From the NCBI GenBank assembly GCA_013791675.1, contig VMTI01000170.1, positions 1 to 5,382 on the forward strand: a stretch of 5,382 bases of DNA, given 5' to 3'. Made by a program: the position numbers and the translations under genes. Below the pieces are notes generated by a model that was not told the DNA's origin, made no database searches, and worked only from the letters and a program-made list of their open reading frames with translations. This document shows, piece after piece, positions 1-5,293 of the stretch. How positions within the stretch are numbered: the first letter of the stretch is position 1; every line of letters starts with the position of its first letter. This DNA comes from a bacterium (lineage in GTDB: Bacteria; CG03).

Positions 1-159
1 GGACCGGCTCATAGTAGTGATGAAGCAGGGTAATGCCTGTGGAGCGAAGGGGCTGGCAGGAGAGCTGTTGGAACAAGGGCACTTTCTCCAGACACAGAGC
101 TGGAATAAGAAAGACAACAAAATTGTATCCAAAACCTTAAACAGGGAGGCTCTTCTGAA

Positions 160-192
160 GAGCCGTGTGAGGGAAAACCTCAAGCACGGTTC
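160..192 (+). ncRNA. Group II intron domain V (catalytic hairpin)
   Basis: The lower stem pairs 160-167 with 185-192 over eight base pairs, including one G-U. The AGC catalytic triad is at 161-163. A two-base bulge (A183, G184) separates this from an upper stem 168-172/178-182, closed by a GAAAA loop at 173-177. This is the canonical domain V layout; total length is 33 nt against the usual 34. All pairings are intact, so the ribozyme core looks functional. Confidence 0.92.
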
Positions 193-195
193 TGT

Positions 196-259
196 GAGGG
201 GGCTCATAGCGTCTCTGATGAAATTTAATGTTCAAAGGAAGTGGCTATGAGCCCTACTC
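196..259 (+). ncRNA. Group II intron domain VI with bulged branch-point adenosine
   Basis: G196-A197-G198 pair with C257-T258-C259. A256 is then left unpaired, and the helix continues with G199-T255 and eleven Watson-Crick pairs, 200-210 with 244-254. The bulged A256 is seven nucleotides upstream of the inferred 3' splice site at C262, which is the standard distance for the branch-point nucleophile. The loop, 211-243, is unusually long for domain VI. Confidence 0.85.
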
Positions 260-279
260 GACGAATGAACATTAAGAAG

Positions 280-292
280 GGGGACGGTTCCT
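280..292 (+). repeat. Left arm of a 13-bp inverted repeat enclosing the gene cassette
   Basis: GGGGACGGTTCCT here is the exact reverse complement of 5123-5135. The match does not extend on either side beyond 13 bp. It starts 17 bases after the intron 3' splice site. The motif resembles short dispersed sequences that I recall near REP-associated (Y1) tyrosine transposases, but that is memory, not evidence in the window. Confidence 0.6.
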
Positions 293-367
293 GTAAAAAA
301 ATATAGTAACAATGGGTTGGTTATAAAAATCCCGCTGATAATTTCTCGAAAATCAGTATTGGCGGTG

Positions 368-374
368 AAAGGAG
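368..374 (+). promoter_or_regulatory. Shine-Dalgarno for the PD40 gene
   Basis: AAAGGAG ends ten bases before the ATG at 385, the best ribosome binding site between the intron and the first gene, and it supports that start. Upstream, a GATAAT at 337-342 could be a -10 element, but no well-spaced -35 is visible, so a promoter for the cassette is not called. Confidence 0.7.
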
Positions 375-384
375 CACGGATTTT

Positions 385-1281
385 ATGTCTCGTATAGCGT
401 TTACCTTCTCGCCTGAGAAAATAATTTTTGTTTTTGTCGTATATTTTCTGCCCGCAAATTTTCTTTTTTCTTACGAGGGGAATCTATCCACTCCCATTGC
501 TGTAAGTCATGAAGGCCATTTTCTTTCACCCGAGTATTCACCCGATGGAAGCATGATCGCTTATAGCGGCGCCAAATACAGGGGAATCCATATTTACGAT
601 ATAAAGACAGGTAAGAATTTTAAATTAACAGACGGATGGGGTGATGGATATGGTTTTTCATTTTCATCTGACGGAGAGAATATAACCTTTTTGAGCAGAG
701 AAGGGAAATTAAAGAAGATTAAGAAAGTTAATATTAAAACAAAAAAAAGCGACGAAATTTATTCTTCCGCTAAAAAAACAGGGTTGCCGTTCTGGCATAA
801 GGACGATAGCATTTCTTTTACCATAGAGGGGGAACTCCAGTATAGAGATTCAAGAGGAAATTTCAGGAAAGGGAGGAAGGGGGTAAAGGGACACAGTATA
901 GCCTTTTTTCAGGACAGTCCGGTCATTCTTGAAGAAGACCATATCAAAATTAATAACAACAGATTTTCAGTAGATGGCAGATATTACTCAATAAAAGTTT
1001 CAGAGACAGGGGGAATACTTCTTATGCACCTGATAGAAAATGGGCATATTTATGTTTTGAACTTAATAAACGGAAAGATAACCGATATTGGCAAAGGTTA
1101 CGCGGGGAATTTTTCTCCCGATGGCAAATGGGTCATTGCTAATATTTCCGAAGACGATGGGCATAAAATTATTTCTTCCGAGTTATGGCTCTTAAAAAGT
1201 GATGGAAAGAAAAGAATACAAATTACAAACACAGATGATAGAATGGAGATGTATCCCGCTTTTTCGCCTGACGGAAAATAG
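385..1281 (+). CDS. Exported PD40/TolB-like beta-propeller protein, ended by an in-frame amber codon
   Basis: The product is 298 residues. Residues 11-29 form a hydrophobic signal sequence or anchor, so the protein is probably periplasmic or surface-exposed. The rest consists of WD40-like PD40 repeats of the TolB type, seen as the recurrent [Y/F]SPDG motif near residues 51-55, 93-97 (SSDG), 194-198 (SVDG), 243-247 and 293-297. Blades usually continue with an aromatic or hydrophobic strand such as KWVIANIS (248-255). Such propellers usually act as protein-interaction scaffolds; no enzymatic residues are recognised. The gene stops at TAG (1279-1281) immediately after SPDGK of the last repeat. 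The reading frame is open on the far side to 1335, so the last blade is truncated. It is the first gene of the cassette. It is not TolB itself: the N-terminal TolB domain is missing and the protein is shorter than the roughly 430 residues usual for TolB. Confidence 0.82.
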   Translation: MSRIAFTFSPEKIIFVFVVYFLPANFLFSYEGNLSTPIAVSHEGHFLSPEYSPDGSMIAYSGAKYRGIHIYDIKTGKNFKLTDGWGDGYGFSFSSDGENITFLSREGKLKKIKKVNIKTKKSDEIYSSAKKTGLPFWHKDDSISFTIEGELQYRDSRGNFRKGRKGVKGHSIAFFQDSPVILEEDHIKINNNRFSVDGRYYSIKVSETGGILLMHLIENGHIYVLNLINGKITDIGKGYAGNFSPDGKWVIANISEDDGHKIISSELWLLKSDGKKRIQITNTDDRMEMYPAFSPDGK

Positions 1282-1335
1282 ATTGTATTTTCCGAATTGA
1301 ATACCGGAAAGATTTTCCGCTGTAAAATAAAATAA
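1282..1335 (+). other. In-frame continuation of the PD40 gene beyond its TAG codon
   Basis: After TAG1279 the same frame reads IVFSELNTGKIFRCKIK and stops at TAA1333. IVFSE following SPDGK(x) is the normal continuation of a PD40 repeat, so these 17 codons are the original C-terminus. The TAA lies five bases before the next ATG, the tight spacing expected in this cassette. Whether the tail is still translated depends on readthrough or recoding of the amber codon, or on whether the TAG is a sequence error. Confidence 0.7.
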
Positions 1336-1340
1336 CTCTT

Positions 1341-3026
1341 ATGAAAAAAATAATCTTTCTTTTAGGAATATTTTTTATATGTGCTTGTCTTGTTTCTCCC
1401 CTTTTTGCGTATCTGATATGCATTGACCCCGGACATGGCGGCAGTGCTTCAGGCGCGACAGGTCTTGGCCCGCCCTATGAAGCGGAAATAAATCTTAAAA
1501 TGGTGATAAGAATGAGAAACCTTTTTGAATCAACAACTAATTTTACCGTTATGCTTACAAGGGACGGGGACTATGATGTAACTTTGCAGGGAAGATGCGA
1601 TATAGCAAATAACGCCGGGGCAGATAGATTTATAAGTGTTCACAATAATGCGTTTGATGGCAGCGCTGAAGGCACGGAGACATTTTGTTACACATTGGGC
1701 AGCGCCAATTCATTTGATCTGAGAGATAAGATTCATCCCGAACTCATTGCTCATCTGGGAAGAAATGACAGGGGAGTAAAGACCGCTGATTTTTATGTTC
1801 TTGTAAATACTGTTATGCCTGCAATTTTAAGTGAATCTGCTTTTATGGACAACGTAAATGACTATGAGGTACTGAAAGATTTTTTTTACTGGAGGGAATC
1901 GGGAATTGCGCATCTCCATGGAACACAGGCCCATTACGGCCTGACTGTCTCAACTCCTGCCGGAAAAATTCTTGGTGTCATATATGAAAACCCGGATACA
2001 AGTACCCGCATAGCGGGAGCGACCGTAAAGATTGATCTCGGGCTTTACAATACCCGCATTACAACCGCCTCATCAACAGGATGGTATGAATTTAATGGAC
2101 TGGCTGTAGATACCTATACGGTTACCGCTTCATCATCTTTTTATCATTCTAATTCCCGTAACAAATATGTGCTTTCAGGTATTGACAACTGGAACTCTAT
2201 CGGGTTGGATGAGAATAAGCCTCCTGCAAATATTACGGACTTAACGGCAGAAAAAGGTATATATGCCGGAGAGATAAAACTTTCATGGATTGCTCCCGGC
2301 GATGACGGGATAATAGGGACCGCCTCTCAATATGACATTCGTTATTCTACTGTTGAAGCATGGTCGCCGGCCGTTAGCACTTTAACTTTTGCCGACGCTT
2401 CTTTGGTCAGTGATTTTTCGCCTGTCCCTGAGCCATTAGCTGCCGGAGGCGCGCAAAGTGTGACGGTTACAGGTTTAACCGTAGGAACAACCTATTATTT
2501 TGCCGTCAAAACTGCCGACGAAATTCCTAACTGGAGCGGCCTTTCCAACGGCGCGACTGAATGCGCCCAAACAACAATTTTAAGTATTTCTGTCGGCACC
2601 GATACAATCACCGGCGGAACAATATATGCGGGAACAAATTTTAATATTGCAAATTCAAGTATCGGTGTTACCAATACGGGAAATGTTTCAGAGCGATTTG
2701 TCTTAAGCTGTTCAAATTCAAGTCCCGCAGGATGGTCTGTTACAGGTTCAACACCGGCATCAAATAATGAATTCCGTAAACTCGCCATATTTAATACCGT
2801 TCAGCCCTCCGGCAGTGATTACGATGTATATAGGGATACAATCACCGCCACTTCTCAGGCGGCAGATAACAACAGATACAGAGGTGATCAAACAGGAGAT
2901 AATGTGCCGTTAAATGATACGCGGTGGTTATGGATAAGCTTTGACCCGCCAACAACATCAGGCGGAAATCCAAGCGGAGTTGAGCAGAATATTACAATAA
3001 CGATTGAGGCGGAAGAACAGCCATAA
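1341..3026 (+). CDS. Secreted N-acetylmuramoyl-L-alanine amidase (Amidase_3) with carboxypeptidase-regulatory-like, FN3 and Ig-like tail domains
   Basis: The product is 561 residues with a signal peptide at 1-23. Residues 24-200 form a zinc Amidase_3 domain that cleaves the bond between N-acetylmuramic acid and L-alanine in peptidoglycan. The motifs are complete: DPGHGG at 29-34 (zinc ligand H32), the EAEINL segment with E47 as likely ligand, SVHNNA with H101, and PAILSESAFMDN with catalytic E165. Residues 208-290 look like a carboxypeptidase-regulatory/Cna-B-type beta sandwich. Residues 294-408 form a fibronectin type III domain (SVTVTGLTVGTTYYFAVKTAD). Residues 411-561 are a beta-rich NTGNV-type domain shared with the next gene. 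No cell-wall SH3 or SPOR domain is present, so the tail domains probably handle targeting. No Shine-Dalgarno precedes ATG1341; translation may depend on ribosomes finishing the gene upstream. ICAC at 13-16 is only weakly lipobox-like and is not called. Confidence 0.93.
   Translation: MKKIIFLLGIFFICACLVSPLFAYLICIDPGHGGSASGATGLGPPYEAEINLKMVIRMRNLFESTTNFTVMLTRDGDYDVTLQGRCDIANNAGADRFISVHNNAFDGSAEGTETFCYTLGSANSFDLRDKIHPELIAHLGRNDRGVKTADFYVLVNTVMPAILSESAFMDNVNDYEVLKDFFYWRESGIAHLHGTQAHYGLTVSTPAGKILGVIYENPDTSTRIAGATVKIDLGLYNTRITTASSTGWYEFNGLAVDTYTVTASSSFYHSNSRNKYVLSGIDNWNSIGLDENKPPANITDLTAEKGIYAGEIKLSWIAPGDDGIIGTASQYDIRYSTVEAWSPAVSTLTFADASLVSDFSPVPEPLAAGGAQSVTVTGLTVGTTYYFAVKTADEIPNWSGLSNGATECAQTTILSISVGTDTITGGTIYAGTNFNIANSSIGVTNTGNVSERFVLSCSNSSPAGWSVTGSTPASNNEFRKLAIFNTVQPSGSDYDVYRDTITATSQAADNNRYRGDQTGDNVPLNDTRWLWISFDPPTTSGGNPSGVEQNITITIEAEEQP
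2571..3023 (+). repeat. Copy 1 of a duplicated NTGNV module (C-terminal domain of the amidase)
   Basis: The encoded residues 411-561 align almost end to end with the mature part of the following protein. About half of the residues are identical by eye from IGV onward, with shared blocks NTGNV, LSC, NNEFR, DYDV, GDQ and EQ(N/S)ITITI. The nucleotide copies are clearly diverged, so the duplication is old or has evolved fast. Confidence 0.8.
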
Positions 3027-3053
3027 GAATGATGATTTGGGAATAAAATCATT

Positions 3054-3060
3054 AAGGAGG
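3054..3060 (+). promoter_or_regulatory. Strong Shine-Dalgarno deciding the start of the small secreted protein
   Basis: AAGGAGG ends seven bases before ATG3068 but only four before the in-frame GTG3065, so ATG3068 is preferred. This is the strongest ribosome binding site in the cassette, which suggests this gene is the most heavily translated one. Confidence 0.8.
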
Positions 3061-3067
3061 CAAAGTG

Positions 3068-3604
3068 ATGAAAAAAGTTATGATGGTGGTGTTGGGAATT
3101 TTTCTGGTGTCAGGAATTGTTTATCAGGCTCAGGCGGCAGATGTTACTTATTCTGTTAAGGTTCAGGTGGTCAGCGTATCGGCTGACTGGACAACGCTTT
3201 TCTCAACGCCGACCTGCAACGCGGGAAGTAAATTTAACATTTACGGAGCGTCTATTAGTGTCCAAAACACAGGCAATGTAAATGAAGATTTTATTTTAAG
3301 CTGCGCTAATTCGGGAAGCTGGAACGTGACATCCTCAACGCCGGGTGCAAACAACGAGTTTCGACTGATGGCATTGTTCAATTCGATAGAACCTTCATCC
3401 GTCGATTATGATGTTAACCTTGACACAATGACAACCACGTCCCTAACAGCTTCAGTAACAAGATATGCGGGAGACCAGTCGGGGAACAATGTTCCCCAGA
3501 ATGAAACTCGTGGGGTATGGGTATCTTTCTGCGCGCCTACGGAAACACCGGTGGGAACAGAGCAGAGCATAACCATAACCATTGATGCACAGTCAACGCC
3601 GTAA
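3068..3604 (+). CDS. Small secreted beta-rich protein, stand-alone homologue of the amidase C-terminal domain
   Basis: The product is 178 residues from ATG3068. Residues 1-23 form a classic signal peptide with an AQA cleavage site, leaving a mature protein beginning ADVTYSVKV. The mature chain is one beta-sandwich-like domain rich in Thr, Ser and Asn, carrying NTGNVNEDFILSC (68-79), NNEFR (95-99), DYDV (113-116), GDQSGNNVP (135-143) and EQSITITI (165-172). It has three cysteines (50, 79, 155); only the middle one is conserved in the amidase copy. No catalytic motif is recognised. The gene lies 41 bases after the amidase and has the best ribosome binding site of the group, which would suit a structural or matrix subunit. 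The NTGNV strand resembles NEW3/CARDB-type Ig folds, but the family is not identified with confidence. Confidence 0.85.
   Translation: MKKVMMVVLGIFLVSGIVYQAQAADVTYSVKVQVVSVSADWTTLFSTPTCNAGSKFNIYGASISVQNTGNVNEDFILSCANSGSWNVTSSTPGANNEFRLMALFNSIEPSSVDYDVNLDTMTTTSLTASVTRYAGDQSGNNVPQNETRGVWVSFCAPTETPVGTEQSITITIDAQSTP
3158..3601 (+). repeat. Copy 2 of the duplicated NTGNV module (whole mature part of the small secreted protein)
   Basis: The encoded residues 31-178 correspond to amidase residues 411-561. The differences are a two-residue gap near SW (84-85) and a shorter PT..PVG loop before the final EQSITITI strand. Copy 1 is the partner at 2571-3023, in the same orientation. Confidence 0.8.
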
Positions 3605-3647
3605 AGAAAAATAAATGTGAAAATTGAAGGGCGGGATGTAAAATAAG

Positions 3648-4196
3648 ATGAGAAGATTTTTAATGATTGTCTGTATTTTTTTTACGGGGCTTTCATCCGT
3701 TTACGGAGCGTCTCTGTCCACATCTTTTGCCGAGGTAATCCTTAAAGATTTACAGGTTGGAAAAAGTTACAGCACAAAAGAAACGGCGCATATGCCTCTA
3801 TCTGTAATAAATAACGGAAACGCGGCGGTAGACCTGAAAATAGATGTATTGCTTCCTCGACCGGACAATTTAAAACAAGGTTATGAAGCAATACCCGATG
3901 TCGACTGGATAAAGATAGAAAAAGATTTTTTCCCGAATCTTTGTGCCGGCGAACAGGCGGTTACGGATGTGATTGTTACAATTCCGAATAATAAAAAACA
4001 TTGCGGCAAAAAATATCAGGTTTATTTACGGTCGCACACTGTCGGCAAAAAGGGATTGGCAATTGCTGTCGGATTAAGGAGCCGTTTGTTATTTATCATT
4101 TCTCAGGAAGCTAAAGAAGATTTTAAAAACGAGAACCAGGACAGAGGATTTTTTAATAAATTATTTATCTGGCTTGGTTTGAAAAAAAATGAGTAA
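3648..4196 (+). CDS. Small secreted Ig-like protein (DUF916/PapD-like fold suspected)
   Basis: The product is 182 residues with a signal peptide at about 1-20 (FFTGLSSVYG). Residues 25-152 look like one immunoglobulin-like domain. It opens with AEVILKDLQVGKSY, then PLSVINNGNAAVDLKIDVLLP (50-70), an acidic/aromatic DVDWIKIEKDFF segment (84-95), an AGEQAVTDVIVTIP strand (100-113), and G-K-KYQVYLRSH (120-130). This order of a strand with paired Asn-Gly, an AGE turn and a terminal strand recalls DUF916, COG1470 and periplasmic-chaperone N-domains, which bind partner proteins by strand exchange. The fold assignment is inference. Residues 152-182 are charged and end in a short FFNKLFIWLGL amphipathic stretch, too short for a firm membrane anchor. 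The ribosome binding site is weak. The gene overlaps the next by eight bases. Confidence 0.8.
   Translation: MRRFLMIVCIFFTGLSSVYGASLSTSFAEVILKDLQVGKSYSTKETAHMPLSVINNGNAAVDLKIDVLLPRPDNLKQGYEAIPDVDWIKIEKDFFPNLCAGEQAVTDVIVTIPNNKKHCGKKYQVYLRSHTVGKKGLAIAVGLRSRLLFIISQEAKEDFKNENQDRGFFNKLFIWLGLKKNE
4189..4196 (+). promoter_or_regulatory. ATGAGTAA start/stop overlap (translational coupling)
   Basis: The start of the last gene (ATG4189) and the stop of the Ig-like gene (TAA4194) share eight bases. Only a run of A precedes the ATG, with no Shine-Dalgarno. Translation of the last gene therefore probably depends on re-initiation by ribosomes that have just finished the previous one, tying the amounts of the two products together. 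Confidence 0.75.
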
Positions 4197-5088
4197 AAAA
4201 TATATTGCTATGTTTGCTCTGATAGCGCCGGTCATTATATTTCCGGCCGCGGGAAATCTTACAGCCGCTAATGTTACCTATACTGTCAGAGTGCTCCCTG
4301 CTGTTTCCTTTGACATCGTCCTTGCCAGCGCCGCCGCCACCATCACAAAAAACATTGCGGGAAAAACAATACAATTGGATGTCCCAGCCTATGCATGGAC
4401 GGAAAACTTTTATGTTATTATCAATACAAGCCCCATCCAATCACCTATGGAAATAGATCCTCAGATAATATTTACAGCATGCGGGAAAGATGACCTGAAT
4501 CAGGAAAAAGACCGCATTCAAAATACCATAGTAGAAGTTAATGCCTATAGGCTCAACGGACAGAGAATAACAGGCGATTTTAACAAACAAATAAAGTTAA
4601 CCTTGCCATACGATGACATAAATAACAACGGCATTATTGACGACACTAATCCACCGCTGGCTGAAGGAAATTTGAAAATCTGTCTGCTGAATGAATCAAA
4701 CAGCGAATGGCAGGAACTGGGCAGTTCTATTGTAGATGCAGAAGCTAATCATATCAGCGCCGATATTTCACATTTTTCCGTATATATTCTGATGAGTTCA
4801 ATCGGCTACAGTTCCAGTTTATCAAATGCCTATGTGTGGCCCAATCCATTCTATCCGTCAAAAAAGCCGTATATAACTTTCAGCAATATCACAAACTTCG
4901 CCAGAATAAGAATATACACCATAACCGGCGAGCTGGTCAAAGAAGCCGTGGAAAATTCGGGAGTGGGCTATTTTCAATGGGACGGGAAAAACAATGCTAA
5001 CAAAAAAACGGCGAGCGGAGTTTATTTTTACATAATTAGCAATAATACAGGCGAAAATAAAAAAGGAAAAATTGCCGTAATTCGTTAA
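4189..5088 (+). CDS. Secreted protein with Ig-like middle domain, Asp/Asn-rich loop and FlgD/T9SS-type C-terminal domain
   Basis: The product is 299 residues with a signal peptide at about 1-27; the mature protein begins ANVTYTVRV, closely matching the start of the small secreted protein (ADVTYSVKV). Residues 30-200 are beta-rich. Within them DDINNNGIIDD (142-152) has the spacing of a dockerin/EF-hand-like calcium loop, and ISADISHFSVYILM (189-202) is the closing strand commonly seen in ZU5/GAIN-like domains of surface proteins. Residues 214-299 are a FlgD Ig-like/T9SS type A-like domain: YVWPNPFYP, then ARIRIYTITGELVKE, FQWDGKNN, TASGVYFYII and a terminal GKIAVIR. In Bacteroidota such domains direct export and attachment by the type IX system. 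In candidate phyla their role is less clear, so surface anchoring is inference. The last gene of the cassette. Confidence 0.85.
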   Translation: MSKKYIAMFALIAPVIIFPAAGNLTAANVTYTVRVLPAVSFDIVLASAAATITKNIAGKTIQLDVPAYAWTENFYVIINTSPIQSPMEIDPQIIFTACGKDDLNQEKDRIQNTIVEVNAYRLNGQRITGDFNKQIKLTLPYDDINNNGIIDDTNPPLAEGNLKICLLNESNSEWQELGSSIVDAEANHISADISHFSVYILMSSIGYSSSLSNAYVWPNPFYPSKKPYITFSNITNFARIRIYTITGELVKEAVENSGVGYFQWDGKNNANKKTASGVYFYIISNNTGENKKGKIAVIR

Positions 5089-5108
5089 CCCATTATGATT
5101 TTCCAAAT

Positions 5109-5121
5109 AATTGCAGCAATT
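5109..5121. repeat. Perfect 13-base palindrome next to the right inverted-repeat arm
   Basis: AATTGC-A-GCAATT is a six-base-pair perfect dyad around A5115, 21 bases after the last gene and one base before the inverted repeat arm. It lacks a T-run, so it is not a standard terminator. It could be a protein-binding site or part of a mobile-element end. Confidence 0.45.
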
Positions 5122-5122
5122 T

Positions 5123-5135
5123 AGGAACCGTCCCC
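5123..5135 (-). repeat. Right arm of the 13-bp inverted repeat enclosing the gene cassette
   Basis: AGGAACCGTCCCC is the exact reverse complement of 280-292. The two arms lie in the two non-coding flanks and enclose all five genes (about 4.86 kb outer edge to outer edge). No transposase lies between them. Confidence 0.6.
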
Positions 5136-5171
5136 ATTGCGATATATAAAAGGGGAATTCAAATACTTCAG

Positions 5172-5205
5172 TCTGCCATCTTTTCGGGCAGAGTAAACCC
5201 TGCCC
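5172..5205 (+). terminator. Two competing hairpins, possible terminator or dispersed REP-like repeat
   Basis: GGCAG at 5187-5191 can pair either backward (TCTGCC 5172-5177 with GGCAGA 5187-5192) or forward (GGGCAG 5186-5191 with CTGCCC 5200-5205). The forward hairpin is followed by CTACTTTTAC, a weak T-tract. It could end transcription of the cassette. The GGGCAGAGTAAACCCTGCCC-like core also recalls short dispersed repeats with a GGGCAGGGTTTACCCTGCCC-type core that I remember from several bacterial genomes. Confidence 0.4.
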
Positions 5206-5256
5206 CTACTTTTACAAAAAAAGGCGAAATTATAGAGATAGGCGCACCGGCATGTT

Positions 5257-5283
5257 TTGAATTAGGCAGGCATTTGATATAAT
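5257..5283 (+). promoter_or_regulatory. Possible extended -10 promoter directly before the right intron
   Basis: TGATATAAT at 5275-5283 is a perfect extended -10 (TGnTATAAT). TTGAAT at 5257-5262 is a partial -35, at a short 15-base spacing. Initiation would fall near 5290, only a few bases before the intron 5' splice site at 5294, so any transcript from it would carry almost no 5' exon. Confidence 0.4.
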
Positions 5284-5293
5284 CCAAGCATGA

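Larger units (their letters stand above)
1..262 (+). mobile_element. 3' part of a group II intron, apparently without its reverse transcriptase ORF (cut by the window edge)
   Basis: This is the distal part of a self-splicing group II intron. Positions 1-60 resemble the conserved domain I segment usually found just upstream of intron-encoded maturases: a long stem 4-8/52-56 encloses a small hairpin 25-29/36-40 and the run GGAGCGAAGGGG at 41-52. A further small hairpin lies at 87-91/100-104. Domain V follows at 160 and domain VI at 196. The inferred 3' end is C262, giving the usual AC terminus. In related introns a reverse transcriptase/maturase of over 400 codons sits in domain IV; here only about 100 bases separate the domain I-like part from domain V, so the intron appears ORF-less and would need a maturase in trans. 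Recognition of domains V and VI is from structure seen directly; the assignment of 1-159 rests on memory of similar introns. Confidence 0.85.

Noticed and set aside
17..250. Open reading frame of 77 codons on the + strand at the left edge
   Set aside because: It runs straight through group II intron domains V and VI; the peptide is the kind of spurious translation (KSRVREN..HGSVRG) produced by domain V. No ribosome binding site precedes it.
317..342. Promoter from TTGGTT (317) and GATAAT (337)
   Set aside because: The spacing is only 14 bases and the -35 match is partial, so it is not supportable as a promoter.
1374..1391. Possible lipoprotein signal in the amidase (ICAC at residues 13-16)
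   Set aside because: The hydrophobic stretch continues beyond the cysteine to LVSPLFA, fitting an ordinary signal peptidase I site; the -3 to -1 residues are a poor lipobox.
1223..1423. Minus-strand open frame of 66 codons
   Set aside because: It overlaps the PD40 gene end and the amidase signal peptide, has no recognisable protein features, and is explained by the coding on the other strand.
2495..2788. Minus-strand open frame of 97 codons inside the amidase
   Set aside because: It is antisense to the FN3 and NTGNV domains, which are clearly coding and conserved as protein.
4165..4456. Minus-strand frame 4165-4440 and alternative + frame 4271-4456
   Set aside because: Both lie within the last gene, whose signal peptide and mature N-terminus are recognisable. 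Neither encodes anything familiar.
4858..5106. Minus-strand open frame of 82 codons
   Set aside because: It is antisense to the FlgD/T9SS-type C-terminal domain, which is well supported on the + strand.
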